Source of the DNA: Dehalococcoidia bacterium
Lineage (GTDB): Bacteria; Chloroflexota; Dehalococcoidia; DSTF01; JALHUB01
Assembly (NCBI GenBank): GCA_030018455.1
Contig: JASEFU010000001.1
Location: forward strand, 654,195-718,194
DNA length: 64,000 nucleotides
Reading direction: 5' to 3'
Shown here piece by piece: positions 46,699-55,813 of this stretch (position 1 is the first letter of the stretch; every line of letters begins with the position of its first letter). The notes under the pieces were generated by a model. That model saw nothing but the letters and a program-made list of their open reading frames with translations. It did no database searches and was not told where the DNA came from. The position numbers and the translations under genes are program-made.

Positions 46699-47876
46699 TA
46701 CTCTGGACTCCAGCGGTGCATCAATGCAGCCTGCTCTTCCCGGATGCCGGCCGCCCGCTCGTACTGGAGGCGCTCATAGTAGCTCAGCACTTTCTGCGAC
46801 ACCCGCTCCCAACTGTACTCCTGCGCCCGCTGTCGCGCCCTTTCGCCCATCTCATGTCGCTTGTCCGGATGGGAGAGCAGCTCGATGAGGGCGGAAGCCA
46901 GACCCTCCGCGTCCTTCGGGCGGACGAGCAGCCCCTCAACGCCGTGGGTCAGCACGCTTGCGTACCCCTCGATGTTGCTGGCGACGAGCGGCCTGCCCGC
47001 GGCCATCGCTTCCAGAAGGACGATGCCCTGGCTCTCGTTCCCCGTCGCGGGCGCGCAGACGACGTCGGCGGTGTGATGATAGCGGGCGAGCTCGTCGTAA
47101 GAAACGTAGCCGATGAACTCAACGTCTGCCAACCCCTTCTCGGCGACCCAGCGTCGGTACCCGCGCGCTGCCCGTGTCGGCGGCCCGACGATGAGGAGCC
47201 GCGCCTCCGGCATCTCGCGCTTCACCGTCTCGAACGCCTGGAGCAGGTACTTTACGCCCTTTCGCTTCTCCAGCCGTCCCACGAACAGAACGTTCGGCCG
47301 CCCGTCGGCGTAGCGCTCCACCGGCGGTCGTTCGAGCGCGAAGTGGTCGACATCGACGCCGTTGGGGATGATGTTGTAGTAGCCGGGGAAGTAGCGAGAC
47401 ACGAGACGCATCGCCGGCACCGATACGGCGATCTTGCCGTCGAGGCGGCGGAACCAGCGCTTGAGCACGTGACGTCCGTACAGGTACCACTTGGTCGTCC
47501 CGCCCTCCTTGGCGGCGTGGAAGGTGCCCACGTTGATGGCCGTAGAGAGACGCAGGAAGTTTAGGGGCAGGAAGGGCGCGAACGGCTCGTGCACGTGGAC
47601 GATGTCGAACTGCTCCTCCTGCAACACCTTCTTCACTTTTGGCGCCAGACGCAGCGACAGCGTAACGCGCGCCACCGAGCCGCTCGCCGGTATGCCGTAG
47701 GCGCGGCTGATGGGGATCACGTTCTCTTCTGCTCGATGCAGGGAGGGCCGCGACGACGGCGCGATGACCCGTACCTCGTGGCCGAGGGCGACGAAGTGGT
47801 CTCTCAGGTGGGCGATGTGGTTGTTGACGCCGCCGGGCACCGCCCAGTCGTACGGCGAGACAAAGCCGATCTTCAT
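46698..47876 (-). CDS. GT4 glycosyltransferase, PimA-like
   Basis: A 392-residue retaining GT-B glycosyltransferase. The N-terminus 'MKIGFVSPYDWAVPGGVNNH' closely follows the pattern of phosphatidylinositol alpha-mannosyltransferase PimA (VPGGVxxH), and the C-terminal domain has the donor-binding 'NVLFVGRLEKRKGVKYLLQA' and the 'NESQGIVLLEAMAAGRPLVA' (ExxxxxxxE) motif. With the CDP-alcohol transferase downstream it suggests mannosylation of a phosphatidylinositol-like lipid. It overlaps the PHP gene by 4 bases. Confidence 0.9.
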   Translation of the reverse strand: MKIGFVSPYDWAVPGGVNNHIAHLRDHFVALGHEVRVIAPSSRPSLHRAEENVIPISRAYGIPASGSVARVTLSLRLAPKVKKVLQEEQFDIVHVHEPFAPFLPLNFLRLSTAINVGTFHAAKEGGTTKWYLYGRHVLKRWFRRLDGKIAVSVPAMRLVSRYFPGYYNIIPNGVDVDHFALERPPVERYADGRPNVLFVGRLEKRKGVKYLLQAFETVKREMPEARLLIVGPPTRAARGYRRWVAEKGLADVEFIGYVSYDELARYHHTADVVCAPATGNESQGIVLLEAMAAGRPLVASNIEGYASVLTHGVEGLLVRPKDAEGLASALIELLSHPDKRHEMGERARQRAQEYSWERVSQKVLSYYERLQYERAAGIREEQAALMHRWSPE

Positions 47877-48628
47877 CGCGGTCTCCAGCGCTTCACGAAG
47901 CTGGCGATAGTCGGCAGCCAGCCCGCTTTCCTGGGTGTAACGCTAAACCCCCGCCACTGCTGCAACAGGAACCGCCGGTACCCGATCTCGGAGAGCGAAG
48001 GGTAGCGTCCGTTGGTGGCGCCGGTCGTGCCCTCGAGGATAGCCCTTCGCAGATCGGCCGCTGTTTCGCCCGGGAACTCGGTGAGGGCGGCGCCGATGAC
48101 GGGCAGAAAGTGGGCGTCGCTGCCGCCTACCTCCGGAAGATGGTACCTCTCGCGGTTCAGCCGCAGCGCTTTCCCGGCGTTGACGTTAGAGCCGGGGCCT
48201 GAGTTGGCGATCTGGATGGCGTCGAAGTAGACGCCCGTGCCCCGCTTCAGCATGATCCGCTCGATCGTGTGCTCGCTGATGCTGCGGGTGAGCCAATTCA
48301 TGGGATGGGGTATGATACACAGTCCGCCCTGCCTGTGCACCGCCTCAAGTGTCTCCATCACAGGGCGCAACGGCGCGACCGGCTCCTCGAGGAACAGCGC
48401 GATGAGGTGCCCTTCGAGGGTGGTCAGCTCTATGCCGGCAATAACCTCAAACCGGTAGCGGCCGCGCGCCCAGAGCTCGCGCGCCTTCAGGCCGCCCGTG
48501 AGATCATCATGATCGGTGACCGCGATCACCGAGAGGTCGGTGTTCGCCTCTACGTAGTCGAGTATCTCCTGCGGGCCGGCCATGCCGTCGCCGACCGCGG
48601 AGTGGATGTGAATGTCAGCCTTCCCCAC
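47873..48628 (-). CDS. PHP-domain metal-dependent phosphoesterase
   Basis: A 251-residue PHP phosphoesterase. Metal ligands are visible in 'KADIHIHSAVGDG' (HxH), 'VIAVTDHDDLTG' and 'CIIPHPMNWL', and 'VGGSDAHFLPVIG' supplies the C-terminal Asp-x-His. Members act on phosphorylated nucleosides or small phosphoesters. The GTG at 48628 is chosen because AAGGA lies 8 bases upstream; the frame extends to a GTG at 48667 without homology. It heads the operon PHP-GT4-CDP-alcohol transferase-PDO-GT-C. Confidence 0.87.
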   Translation of the reverse strand: MGKADIHIHSAVGDGMAGPQEILDYVEANTDLSVIAVTDHDDLTGGLKARELWARGRYRFEVIAGIELTTLEGHLIALFLEEPVAPLRPVMETLEAVHRQGGLCIIPHPMNWLTRSISEHTIERIMLKRGTGVYFDAIQIANSGPGSNVNAGKALRLNRERYHLPEVGGSDAHFLPVIGAALTEFPGETAADLRRAILEGTTGATNGRYPSLSEIGYRRFLLQQWRGFSVTPRKAGWLPTIASFVKRWRPR

Positions 48629-48798
48629 TTCTCGATCCTTCTCACGGATTTCACAACATTGTACCACCAGGAGGCCGGCTGCGGCGTGACCAAAGTCACC
48701 CTTTCGACGGTGAGCGAATCTGTCAACGGATGGTCAACGGATAAGCGGATGGCGCAGGGGGCGTTCATGCTTTGGGCGGCGTCGACGTGGTGGCCGTA

Positions 48799-48862
48799 AC
48801 ATGAACGTCCGTCTTCCCGCCCGCCCACCCGCAACGCGTTGGACGACCCCGGGGGACACCTT
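48799..48862 (+). repeat. Copy of the dispersed intergenic repeat
   Basis: AACATGAACGTCCGTCTTCCCGCC ends in CCCGGGGGACACC (given in pieces). It matches the element at 40394 at both ends but lacks the long palindrome. It sits between two co-directional operons, in a gap (48668-48888) with no gene. Confidence 0.45.
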
Positions 48863-48888
48863 CGCAGCTTCTCTTCGCCGCCAGGTCC

Positions 48889-51327
48889 CTAGTGCGCTTC
48901 GGCGGTGACGCGCTCCCAGGCGGCCGCGACCTCCCGCGCCAGGGCCTCGTGTTCGGGGCGTTGCAGGTCGGGATCGCTCTCGAGGAGGCGGGCCGCTTCC
49001 TCGCGCGCGAGCTCGATCAGACGGACGTCGGAGAGGCGCGCCGCCCTGAACTCGGGCAGCCCGCTCTGGCGCGTCCCGAAGAACTCGCCGGGGCCCCGCA
49101 GCCGCAGGTCGGCTTCTGCCAGCGCGAAGCCGTCCGTCGTCCGCTCCATCAGTTGCAGCCGCTCCCGGGCCTCGTCCGACGGGCTATCGGAGAGGAGCAG
49201 GCAGTAGCTCTGGGCGTCGCTGCGCCCCACGCGGCCGCGGAGCTGGTGGAGCTGCGCCAGCCCGAAGCGCTCCGCTCCCTCAACCATCATCACCGTCGCG
49301 TTCGGGATGTCGACGCCCACCTCGACGACCGCCGTCGACACGAGGATATCGAGGCGGCGGTCGCGGAAGTCGCGCATCACCGCGTCCTTCTTCTGCGCCG
49401 CCAGCCGCCCGTGCAGCAGCCCGAGGCGCAGGTCGGGGAAGACCTCCGCTCGCAGCCGCTCGAACTCGTGGGCGGCGGCCCGCGCCGTCAGCGTCTCCGA
49501 CTCCTCGATGAGCGGACATATGATGAACGCCTGCTCTCCCTGCCCGACGCGTTCCCGCACGAAGGCGTAGGCCTCGTCGCGGCCCTCCGGCGGCACCCAT
49601 CGCGTCTCGACGGGCTTGCGTCCCGGCGGCATCTCGTCGATGACGGAGATATCGAGGTCGCCGTAGAGGGTGAGGGCGAGGGTGCGCGGTATGGGCGTCG
49701 CCGTCATTACCAGCAGGTGCGGGTTGACGCCCTTCTCGCGCAGCGCCGCCCGCTGCATCACCCCAAAGCGGTGCTGCTCGTCGACGACCGCGAGCGCGAG
49801 GCCTGCGAAGTCGACGCTTCCCTGGATGACGGCGTGCGTGCCGACGACGATATCGATCTCGCCGGCGGCTATGCTTTCGCGGACGGCGCGCTTCTCCGCC
49901 GCCGGCAGGCTGCCCGAGAGGAGGGCGATGCGCAGCGGCCGCGCCAGATAGGGGGCGTCGACCTGCGCCACCGGTGCCTTCTCGTCCCCGCAGCCGAAGA
50001 TGCCGCAAAGGGTGCGGAAGTGCTGCTCGGCGAGGATTTCGGTGGGGGCCATCATCGCGCCCTGGCGACCCGACGCCGCTGCCGCCAGCAGGCTGGCCGC
50101 CGCCACCACCGTCTTGCCGCTGCCGACGTCGCCCTGCAGCAGGCGGTTCATCGGGCGCTCGCCGGCGACGTCGGCCAGCGCCTGCTCCAGCGCCTTCTCC
50201 TGCGCGGAGGTAAGCGTGAAGGGCAGCGCCCCGACGAAGCCGCGTCGCACGTCCGCCGGCAGGGGCAGGGGCAGCGCCAGCCCCCGCTCGCGCCACTCCC
50301 GTCTCCGAACGAGAACGCCGAGCTGGATGACCAGCAGCTCGTCGAAGGCGAGCCGCCGTCGCGCCGCCTCCAGCCGCTCCCAGCCGTCGGGGTAGTGCAT
50401 CTGACGGACGGCTGTCGTCAGCGGAGTCAGGCGGAGCCGCGTCAGCATCTCAGGCGGCAGGGGCTCCGCCAGCGCGTCGGCGAACGAGTCGAGCGCTTCC
50501 TTGACGACGCGGCGTATCGTTCTCGGCGGCAGGCCGGACGTCGAGCGGTAGACGGGGACGAGACGGCCCGTGTGCACGAGCTCCTCTTCCAGCGGCTCGT
50601 ACTCGGGGTTCTCCATCGTCTTCTGCCCCTTGAACAGCGTGACCTTGCCCGCGAGCACGACCTGACGGTTCGTCTTGAGCTGCCCGGCAACATAGGGCTG
50701 GTTGAACCAGACGACGCGCATCGTGCCCGTGGCGTCGCCCACGAGCGCCTCCGTCCCTCGCAGACGCCGTCCGATGGTGGTCTCGGCGGCGCTCCACACC
50801 GTCGCCACCAGCGTCTGCTCCTCGCCGACGACGAGTTCCGCTACGGGACGGATGCGCGCGAAGTCGTTGTGGCGGCGGGGGAAGAAGTAGAGCAGGTCGC
50901 GCACGGTCTCGACGCCGAGGCGGGCGAACTTCACGGCGAGGGCGTCGCGCACCCCCCTGACGGCGGTGACCGGCGCTGAGAGGTCGCCTGCTGTCGCGGA
51001 CGCTTTCGGCCGTCGCGGCTTCTTCGCCGCCGCCGGCTCGCGCGCGGGAGACGGCGCCGCCTTCAAGGGGGCGGCACCCGGTTGCCCGTCGATGAGATGG
51101 ATGGTCTGCGTGAGCCAGCGGGCGCGTTCCTCGACGCCGAGCGACGCGTAGCCGCCGCGGGGAAGCGCTCTTATCGATGCGCCGACGGGAGACGCGGGAG
51201 GGAAGACGTTCTGCTCAATGAGCCGGTCTAGGTAGCGGTCGATGCCGCCTATCACCGCCTTATCGGCGCAGCCCAGGCGGCGCTCGTGCTCCAGTATCTT
51301 GCGGAGCTGGCCCTCCCGCTCGTTCAA
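48889..51327 (-). CDS. recG: ATP-dependent DNA helicase RecG
   Basis: An 812-residue branch-migration helicase that rescues stalled forks. It has an N-terminal extension of about 100 residues, a wedge (OB) domain ('VATVWSAAETTIGRRLRGTE'), helicase motif I 'LLQGDVGSGKTVVAAASL', the DExH-type motif 'VVDEQHRFGVMQR', 'LVMTATPIPRTLALTLYGDL' and 'QLRGRVGRSDAQSYCLLL'. The TTG at 51327 is the probable start: its TTGA overlaps the degV stop, and AAGGA is just upstream. The open frame continues upstream through degV in another phase and is not coding there. The length is above the usual 690 because of the N-terminal extension. Confidence 0.96.
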   Translation of the reverse strand: MNEREGQLRKILEHERRLGCADKAVIGGIDRYLDRLIEQNVFPPASPVGASIRALPRGGYASLGVEERARWLTQTIHLIDGQPGAAPLKAAPSPAREPAAAKKPRRPKASATAGDLSAPVTAVRGVRDALAVKFARLGVETVRDLLYFFPRRHNDFARIRPVAELVVGEEQTLVATVWSAAETTIGRRLRGTEALVGDATGTMRVVWFNQPYVAGQLKTNRQVVLAGKVTLFKGQKTMENPEYEPLEEELVHTGRLVPVYRSTSGLPPRTIRRVVKEALDSFADALAEPLPPEMLTRLRLTPLTTAVRQMHYPDGWERLEAARRRLAFDELLVIQLGVLVRRREWRERGLALPLPLPADVRRGFVGALPFTLTSAQEKALEQALADVAGERPMNRLLQGDVGSGKTVVAAASLLAAAASGRQGAMMAPTEILAEQHFRTLCGIFGCGDEKAPVAQVDAPYLARPLRIALLSGSLPAAEKRAVRESIAAGEIDIVVGTHAVIQGSVDFAGLALAVVDEQHRFGVMQRAALREKGVNPHLLVMTATPIPRTLALTLYGDLDISVIDEMPPGRKPVETRWVPPEGRDEAYAFVRERVGQGEQAFIICPLIEESETLTARAAAHEFERLRAEVFPDLRLGLLHGRLAAQKKDAVMRDFRDRRLDILVSTAVVEVGVDIPNATVMMVEGAERFGLAQLHQLRGRVGRSDAQSYCLLLSDSPSDEARERLQLMERTTDGFALAEADLRLRGPGEFFGTRQSGLPEFRAARLSDVRLIELAREEAARLLESDPDLQRPEHEALAREVAAAWERVTAEAH

Positions 51328-52169
51328 GCTTCCTTTTCCCCCTCCACCACTGTCATGCCCATGATGCCGGGCCCGCCGTGCGCCCCCAGCGCCGGCCCGA
51401 TCCTGACGATCTCGATCTGCGCCTCGGGGAGCGAGGCCCGCACCCAACCGGCGATCATCTCCGCGTCCTCCGGGGTCGTCGCGTACATGATACCGACGTG
51501 CGTGATGTTGGGGTACGACATCGCCAGCTCGAACATGCGCTTGAGCGCGGCGGCGCGGGTGCGCGCCCTCCCGACGGCCTGGATCTCGGTCTTGACGGTG
51601 AGTATGGGCTTGATGTGGAGGAGGCTGCCCAGCGCCGCCTCGATGCGGCTGATGCGGCCGCCCCGCCGCGCCCACTCGAGCGTGTCGAGCGCGGCGAAAG
51701 TGTGCTGTCGCGCCGCCCACGAACGCGCGATTGCCGTCACGCGCTCCATCGGCGCTCCGTCGCGGGCGGCGCGAGCCGCCGCCATCACGGCGAAGCCCAG
51801 CCCCAGCGAAGCGCTGTCGGAATCGACGATTTCGATGCGGCAGCGGCCCTTCAGCATGTCCCGCGCCGCCAGCGCCGACGCCACCATCCCTGAGAAACGG
51901 CCGCCCAGGAGGACCGCTGCTATCTCGTCCGTTTCCCTGGAGAGCCTCTCGTACGCTTCGAGGAAGGCGCCCACAGGCGCCTGCGACGTGGTCGGGGCGA
52001 CGCTGCTGTTCGTCATCCGCCTGAAGAACTCTTCCGTCGTCAGGTCAACGCCGTCGCGCAACTCCTCGCGCCCGAACATCACGAGCGCGGGCACGACGGT
52101 AATGCGGAGTTCTTCGGCGACGCCGGGTGGAAGGTCGGCCGTGCTGTCGGTTACGATGCGGACGGTCAT
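51324..52169 (-). CDS. DegV family fatty-acid-binding protein (FakB)
   Basis: A 281-residue DegV-fold protein that binds one fatty acid and presents it to the kinase FakA. It starts 'MTVRIVTDSTADLPPGVAEE' and has 'LTTEEFFRRMTNSSVAPTTS', 'DSDSASLGLGFAVMAAARAA' and 'HIKPILTVKTEIQAVGRART', the usual family blocks. It lies 21 bases after fakA and overlaps recG by 4 bases, so fakA-degV-recG form an operon. A role in incorporation of exogenous fatty acids follows from the family. Confidence 0.94.
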   Translation of the reverse strand: MTVRIVTDSTADLPPGVAEELRITVVPALVMFGREELRDGVDLTTEEFFRRMTNSSVAPTTSQAPVGAFLEAYERLSRETDEIAAVLLGGRFSGMVASALAARDMLKGRCRIEIVDSDSASLGLGFAVMAAARAARDGAPMERVTAIARSWAARQHTFAALDTLEWARRGGRISRIEAALGSLLHIKPILTVKTEIQAVGRARTRAAALKRMFELAMSYPNITHVGIMYATTPEDAEMIAGWVRASLPEAQIEIVRIGPALGAHGGPGIMGMTVVEGEKEA

Positions 52170-52190
52170 CGCGGGCCGGTTCCCCCGGCG

Positions 52191-53873
52191 CTATTCGAGA
52201 GAGACGATGTACTTGTAGTGGGGCTGTCCGCCATAGACGACCTCAGTCTGGAGGGAGGGATGGTCTCTGGTTACCCGGTCCGCGAGTGAGCGCGCCTCCT
52301 CGGCGCTGCTGTCGGCGCCGTAGTAAATGGTGGCGAGGGCCATCTCCGAAGCCGACGCCTGCGCGAGAGCGGCAAGCACGGCTGCTTCCGCCGAGTTTTC
52401 CGCTGCCACGAGGCTGCCGTCTAGGAGCGCTATCGCCTGGCCCTTGCGCACGCGCACGCCCTCGATGACCGCCGAACGTATCGCCCGCGTCACCTCGATC
52501 GTCCTCACCTGGTGGCGGGCTTCCGACATGATCGCCGCGTTTTCGCGCAAACCCTTCTCGAGGTTGATGGCGAGCAACGCGGCTACACCCTGCGGCATCG
52601 ATTCGGTAGGGACGACGCGCACGTCTTTTTTGCTGTGCGCGGCCGCCTGCTCGGCAGTGAGGACAACGTTTTTGTTGTTGGGCAGGACAATGACCTCGTT
52701 CTCGGGGCATGAGTCGATGGCGGCCAGTATCTGCTGCATGCTGGGGTTCATGGTGCGGCCGCCGGGGACGATGGCGGTTACCCCCAGGCTACGGTAGATG
52801 TCTTCGAGCCCCTTGCCGGAGACCACGGCGACGGTGCTGATGGGGGCAAGCGTGGGCTCGTAGCCGGCCTGCGCCTTCTGCACGAACTGTTCCGCCTGCG
52901 CCCGTATGTTCTCGATCTTTATGCGGACCACCTCGCCCAGCGACGTGCCGTAGCTGAGGGCGGCGCCCGGGTCGCTGGTGTGGAGGTGCACGCGCAGCAG
53001 CCGGTCGTCGCCCACCACGAGCACGGAGTCGCCCAGGCTCACCATCTTTTCGAGCGCGGCGTCGGCGCTGAGTCCCTCGCCCTGGACGAGGAACTCAGTG
53101 CAATAGCCGTAAGCGGCGCTCCCGCTCTCGTGGACGGCGGCGGTCGCGTTCAGCCAGCTCTGCTCGGGGTCTTGCATCGCCAGGGGGGCCAGCGGCGCCA
53201 GGTCGCCGCGCAGGTAGCGCAGCGCGCCTTCGAGCATGATGTAGAGCCCCTGGCCGCCGGCGTCGACGACGCCCGCCTCTTTGAGCACGGGGAGCAGCGT
53301 CGGCGTCTTGGCGACCGCTTCCTTGGCCGCCGCCACCGTCGACGCCAGGACGCCGCGGAGTCCGCTGCGGAGCCTGCCGCCGCGTCTGCGGGCAGCCTGC
53401 GCCGCCTCGCGCAGCACCGTCAGGATCGTGCCCTCGACCGGCTGGCGCACGGCGCGGTGGGCGCTGCTCGCCGCCTGTTCTAGGGCGTCCGCGAGGTCCA
53501 CGCTGTCGAAGCGTTGCTTGCCGGAAAGACTATCGGCGAGACCTCGCAGCATCTGCGAGAGGATGACGCCTGAGTTGCCGCGCGCGCCCATGAGGGCGCC
53601 GTGCGCCATCGCGCTGGCGACCACGCCGGCGTCGTCGCTCCCTGTCTGGTACGCCTCGTCCATGGTGGAGCGCATGGTGAGGTACATGTTGGTGCCGGTG
53701 TCGCCGTCGGGCACAGGGAAGACGTTGATGGCGTTTATCGCCTCCGCGTTGCGCTCCAGCCAGGTGGTGGCGGCGGCGAACATCTCGCGCAGGTCTTCGC
53801 CCGTCAGCACATGGGGGTCTTCCCCGTTGCGGGTGCGTTGAACGGCGCTGGTCCTCTGATCGTGGCGTTTCAT
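52191..53873 (-). CDS. fakA: Fatty acid kinase FakA (DAK2-domain, YloV-like)
   Basis: A 560-residue kinase that phosphorylates FakB-bound fatty acids. The N-terminal DAK2 (DhaL-like) domain has 'INAINVFPVPDGDTGTNMYL' with the Mg-ATP aspartates and 'MGARGNSGVILSQMLRG'. The central part contains 'VVDAGGQGLYIMLEGALRYL', and the C-terminal DegV-like domain has 'ENEVIVLPNNKNVVLTAEQA'. The ATG at 53873 is used. The gene is divergent from rpmB, as in many monoderm bacteria. Confidence 0.95.
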   Translation of the reverse strand: MKRHDQRTSAVQRTRNGEDPHVLTGEDLREMFAAATTWLERNAEAINAINVFPVPDGDTGTNMYLTMRSTMDEAYQTGSDDAGVVASAMAHGALMGARGNSGVILSQMLRGLADSLSGKQRFDSVDLADALEQAASSAHRAVRQPVEGTILTVLREAAQAARRRGGRLRSGLRGVLASTVAAAKEAVAKTPTLLPVLKEAGVVDAGGQGLYIMLEGALRYLRGDLAPLAPLAMQDPEQSWLNATAAVHESGSAAYGYCTEFLVQGEGLSADAALEKMVSLGDSVLVVGDDRLLRVHLHTSDPGAALSYGTSLGEVVRIKIENIRAQAEQFVQKAQAGYEPTLAPISTVAVVSGKGLEDIYRSLGVTAIVPGGRTMNPSMQQILAAIDSCPENEVIVLPNNKNVVLTAEQAAAHSKKDVRVVPTESMPQGVAALLAINLEKGLRENAAIMSEARHQVRTIEVTRAIRSAVIEGVRVRKGQAIALLDGSLVAAENSAEAAVLAALAQASASEMALATIYYGADSSAEEARSLADRVTRDHPSLQTEVVYGGQPHYKYIVSLE

Positions 53874-53961
53874 CGGGAGTTGTTTCGGGTCAGTCCCGCA
53901 TGTTAGTATGGCAGTTGAATTCTAGCAACAACGAGTCCACCCCGTAAAGGAAAGCAATCTC

Positions 53962-54180
53962 ATGGCCGGGAAGTGCGATATCTGTGGCAAGAGCACCGTA
54001 TTCGGGCGCAACATACGTCACCGTCACGCCGGACGGTGGGAGCGGAAGGCGCCGCGAACAAACCGCGTGTTCCGACCGAACGTCCACAAGCAGACGATAC
54101 GCGTTAATGGCGCGGCTGTGAAGGTCAACATCTGCACTCGCTGCCTGCGCACCCTCACCAAAGCCCCTGCCGCCCTTTGA
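53962..54180 (+). CDS. rpmB: 50S ribosomal protein L28
   Basis: A 72-residue ribosomal protein. It starts 'MAGKCDICGKSTVFGRNIRH' and has 'TNRVFRPNVHKQTIRVNG' and 'VNICTRCLRTLTKA'. The two CxxC pairs (CDIC, CTRC) make it the zinc-binding form of L28. A ribosome site AAAGGA precedes the ATG. It lies divergently from fakA, 88 bases apart. The 98 bases after it hold nothing recognised. Confidence 0.97.
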   Translation: MAGKCDICGKSTVFGRNIRHRHAGRWERKAPRTNRVFRPNVHKQTIRVNGAAVKVNICTRCLRTLTKAPAAL

Positions 54181-54278
54181 AAGTCGGAGCCAGCAGAGGG
54201 GGCTTGACATTCTCCGCGTATGGACGATAATGACTTGTGAGGCCGGGTGCGGCGTTTAATCTAGCCGCTTCCCGGCGT

Positions 54279-55109
54279 CTATTTTTCTGTGCCCACCGTC
54301 CACCCGTTGGGCTCCAGTCCTTGAACCTCTCCTCCCACGTCTTCTGCCAAACGCTCCTCGTGCAAGTGCCGTTCTGGCATGAAGTAAATTCCGTGGAAGA
54401 CTACTCCCCGGTCGTTTTGTAGGTCTATGCTCTTCTGTTGAACACAGCGATAGTATCGCTGGATGGCGGACAGGAATGTGTCTCCGGCTGGTAGCGGCCG
54501 CCGATGAAGCTCGTTCTCCTGGAAATGCCGCACGCACGACGCCACCATGTCGGCGATCTGAATGCCCGGCGTGATTCGGGAATCGACGAACAGGGGTGTC
54601 TCTACAATGCGGCTATAGGATTGGCCTTCCGGATGTTTGAACAAGAAGCCGCTTATTGCCGACGAGAGATCTCGCCCGAAGTTGGGGCCTTGACCGTCGA
54701 ATATCAACAGTGCCATGTCATCGTGAGACTGAGCGTCTAGCAGGAGGGCAACGCGCTGCAGAATGTATCGGTACTGGTTTGGTAGCATCCCGGGTTGAAG
54801 CAAGGGAACAACGGTGGGCCTTTCCATAACGATTGCAAAAAGCGTCAGATCAATATTCCTGATAAGTTCAAATGTCGACTCCACGAGTTCCCGCTTAGCC
54901 GCCCTCTTTTCGAATGTGGTGCGGGTTAGCAGCTTGTGCCCTTTCAGTTCGAAGTTCTCCGGGTTTTCGGTCAGCCTCTTCTTCATGTTGAACATCTGCC
55001 GACTGAGGTCCCGACTTCTGGCCTGATCGATGCAAACGGCCGCAAGCACGGGCCTGAGCGTTGTGGCGCTAGGATGAACATCGCCGCTTTGATCGATGAA
55101 GACCAGCAC
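54279..55109 (-). CDS. DUF3800 domain protein
   Basis: A 276-residue protein of the DUF3800 family, an RNase H-like fold often found near phage defence genes. It begins 'MLVFIDQSGDVHPSATTL'; the conserved opening is normally D-E-S-G, but here the Glu is Gln. 'ALLIFDGQG' and 'FVDSRITPGIQIADMVASCV' are the other family blocks (the last Asp-x4-QxAD). It uses GTG with GAGG upstream. Its base composition is visibly less GC-rich than that of rpe or argH, which suggests transfer from outside. The nuclease activity of the family is unproven, and the Gln may weaken catalysis. Confidence 0.82.
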   Translation of the reverse strand: MLVFIDQSGDVHPSATTLRPVLAAVCIDQARSRDLSRQMFNMKKRLTENPENFELKGHKLLTRTTFEKRAAKRELVESTFELIRNIDLTLFAIVMERPTVVPLLQPGMLPNQYRYILQRVALLLDAQSHDDMALLIFDGQGPNFGRDLSSAISGFLFKHPEGQSYSRIVETPLFVDSRITPGIQIADMVASCVRHFQENELHRRPLPAGDTFLSAIQRYYRCVQQKSIDLQNDRGVVFHGIYFMPERHLHEERLAEDVGGEVQGLEPNGWTVGTEK

Positions 55110-55141
55110 CCGTTTCTACCTCACGGAACCAGCAGCAGAAT

Positions 55142-55813
55142 TCACGCTCGTACAACGCTTTCGCGCAGTCGCTTGATGTTCTCCTCGACGGTCGATTTCT
55201 CGTTGAAGACGGCGGTGCCCGCCACCAGCACCCGCGCTCCCGCCTCCACGCACGCCGGCGCCGTATCGACCGTGATCCCCCCGTCCATCTCCAGCTCCGC
55301 GCGCAGCCCCTGCTCGTCGAGCAATCGCCGCAGACGCCGCACCTTCGGCAGCACGCCGGCTATGAACTCCTGCCCGCCGAACCCGGGGTCGACGCTCATA
55401 ACCAGCACGAGGTCGAGCTCCGCCAGCATCTCCTCGGCGGCGGCGACCGGCGTACCCGGGTTGAGAGCGATGCCCGCCTTCACGTTGCGGCGCCTGATCT
55501 GCTCTAGCGCCCGGTGAACGTGGGGCGTCGCCTCCGGGTGCACTGTCAGGATGTCCGCGCCCGCGTCCGCGAACGCGTCGATGTGGCGCTCCGGCTCCTC
55601 GATCATGAGGTGGACGTCGAGCGGGAGGCCGGTGGCGCGGCGCGCCGCCCTGACGATAAGCGGCCCGATTGTAATGTTGGGGACAAAGCGTCCGTCCATG
55701 ACGTCGACGTGGATGTAGTCGGCGCCCGCCGCTTCGGCGGCCTGCAACTGCTCGCCCAACCGCGTGTAGTCCGCTGCAAGGATGGAGGGGGCGATCTTGA
55801 TGGTTGCGGTCAC
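55142..55813 (-). CDS. rpe: Ribulose-phosphate 3-epimerase
   Basis: A 223-residue TIM-barrel epimerase that interconverts ribulose 5-phosphate and xylulose 5-phosphate. It starts 'IKIAPSILAADYTRLGEQL' and has 'YIHVDVMDGRFVPNITIGPL' with the metal-binding His and Asp, 'LDVHLMIEEPERHIDAFADA', 'LVMSVDPGFGGQEFI' and 'LEMDGGITVDTAPACVEAGA'. The GTG start overlaps the argH stop by 4 bases (GTGA), so the two are translationally coupled. Confidence 0.97.
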   Translation of the reverse strand: MTATIKIAPSILAADYTRLGEQLQAAEAAGADYIHVDVMDGRFVPNITIGPLIVRAARRATGLPLDVHLMIEEPERHIDAFADAGADILTVHPEATPHVHRALEQIRRRNVKAGIALNPGTPVAAAEEMLAELDLVLVMSVDPGFGGQEFIAGVLPKVRRLRRLLDEQGLRAELEMDGGITVDTAPACVEAGARVLVAGTAVFNEKSTVEENIKRLRESVVRA

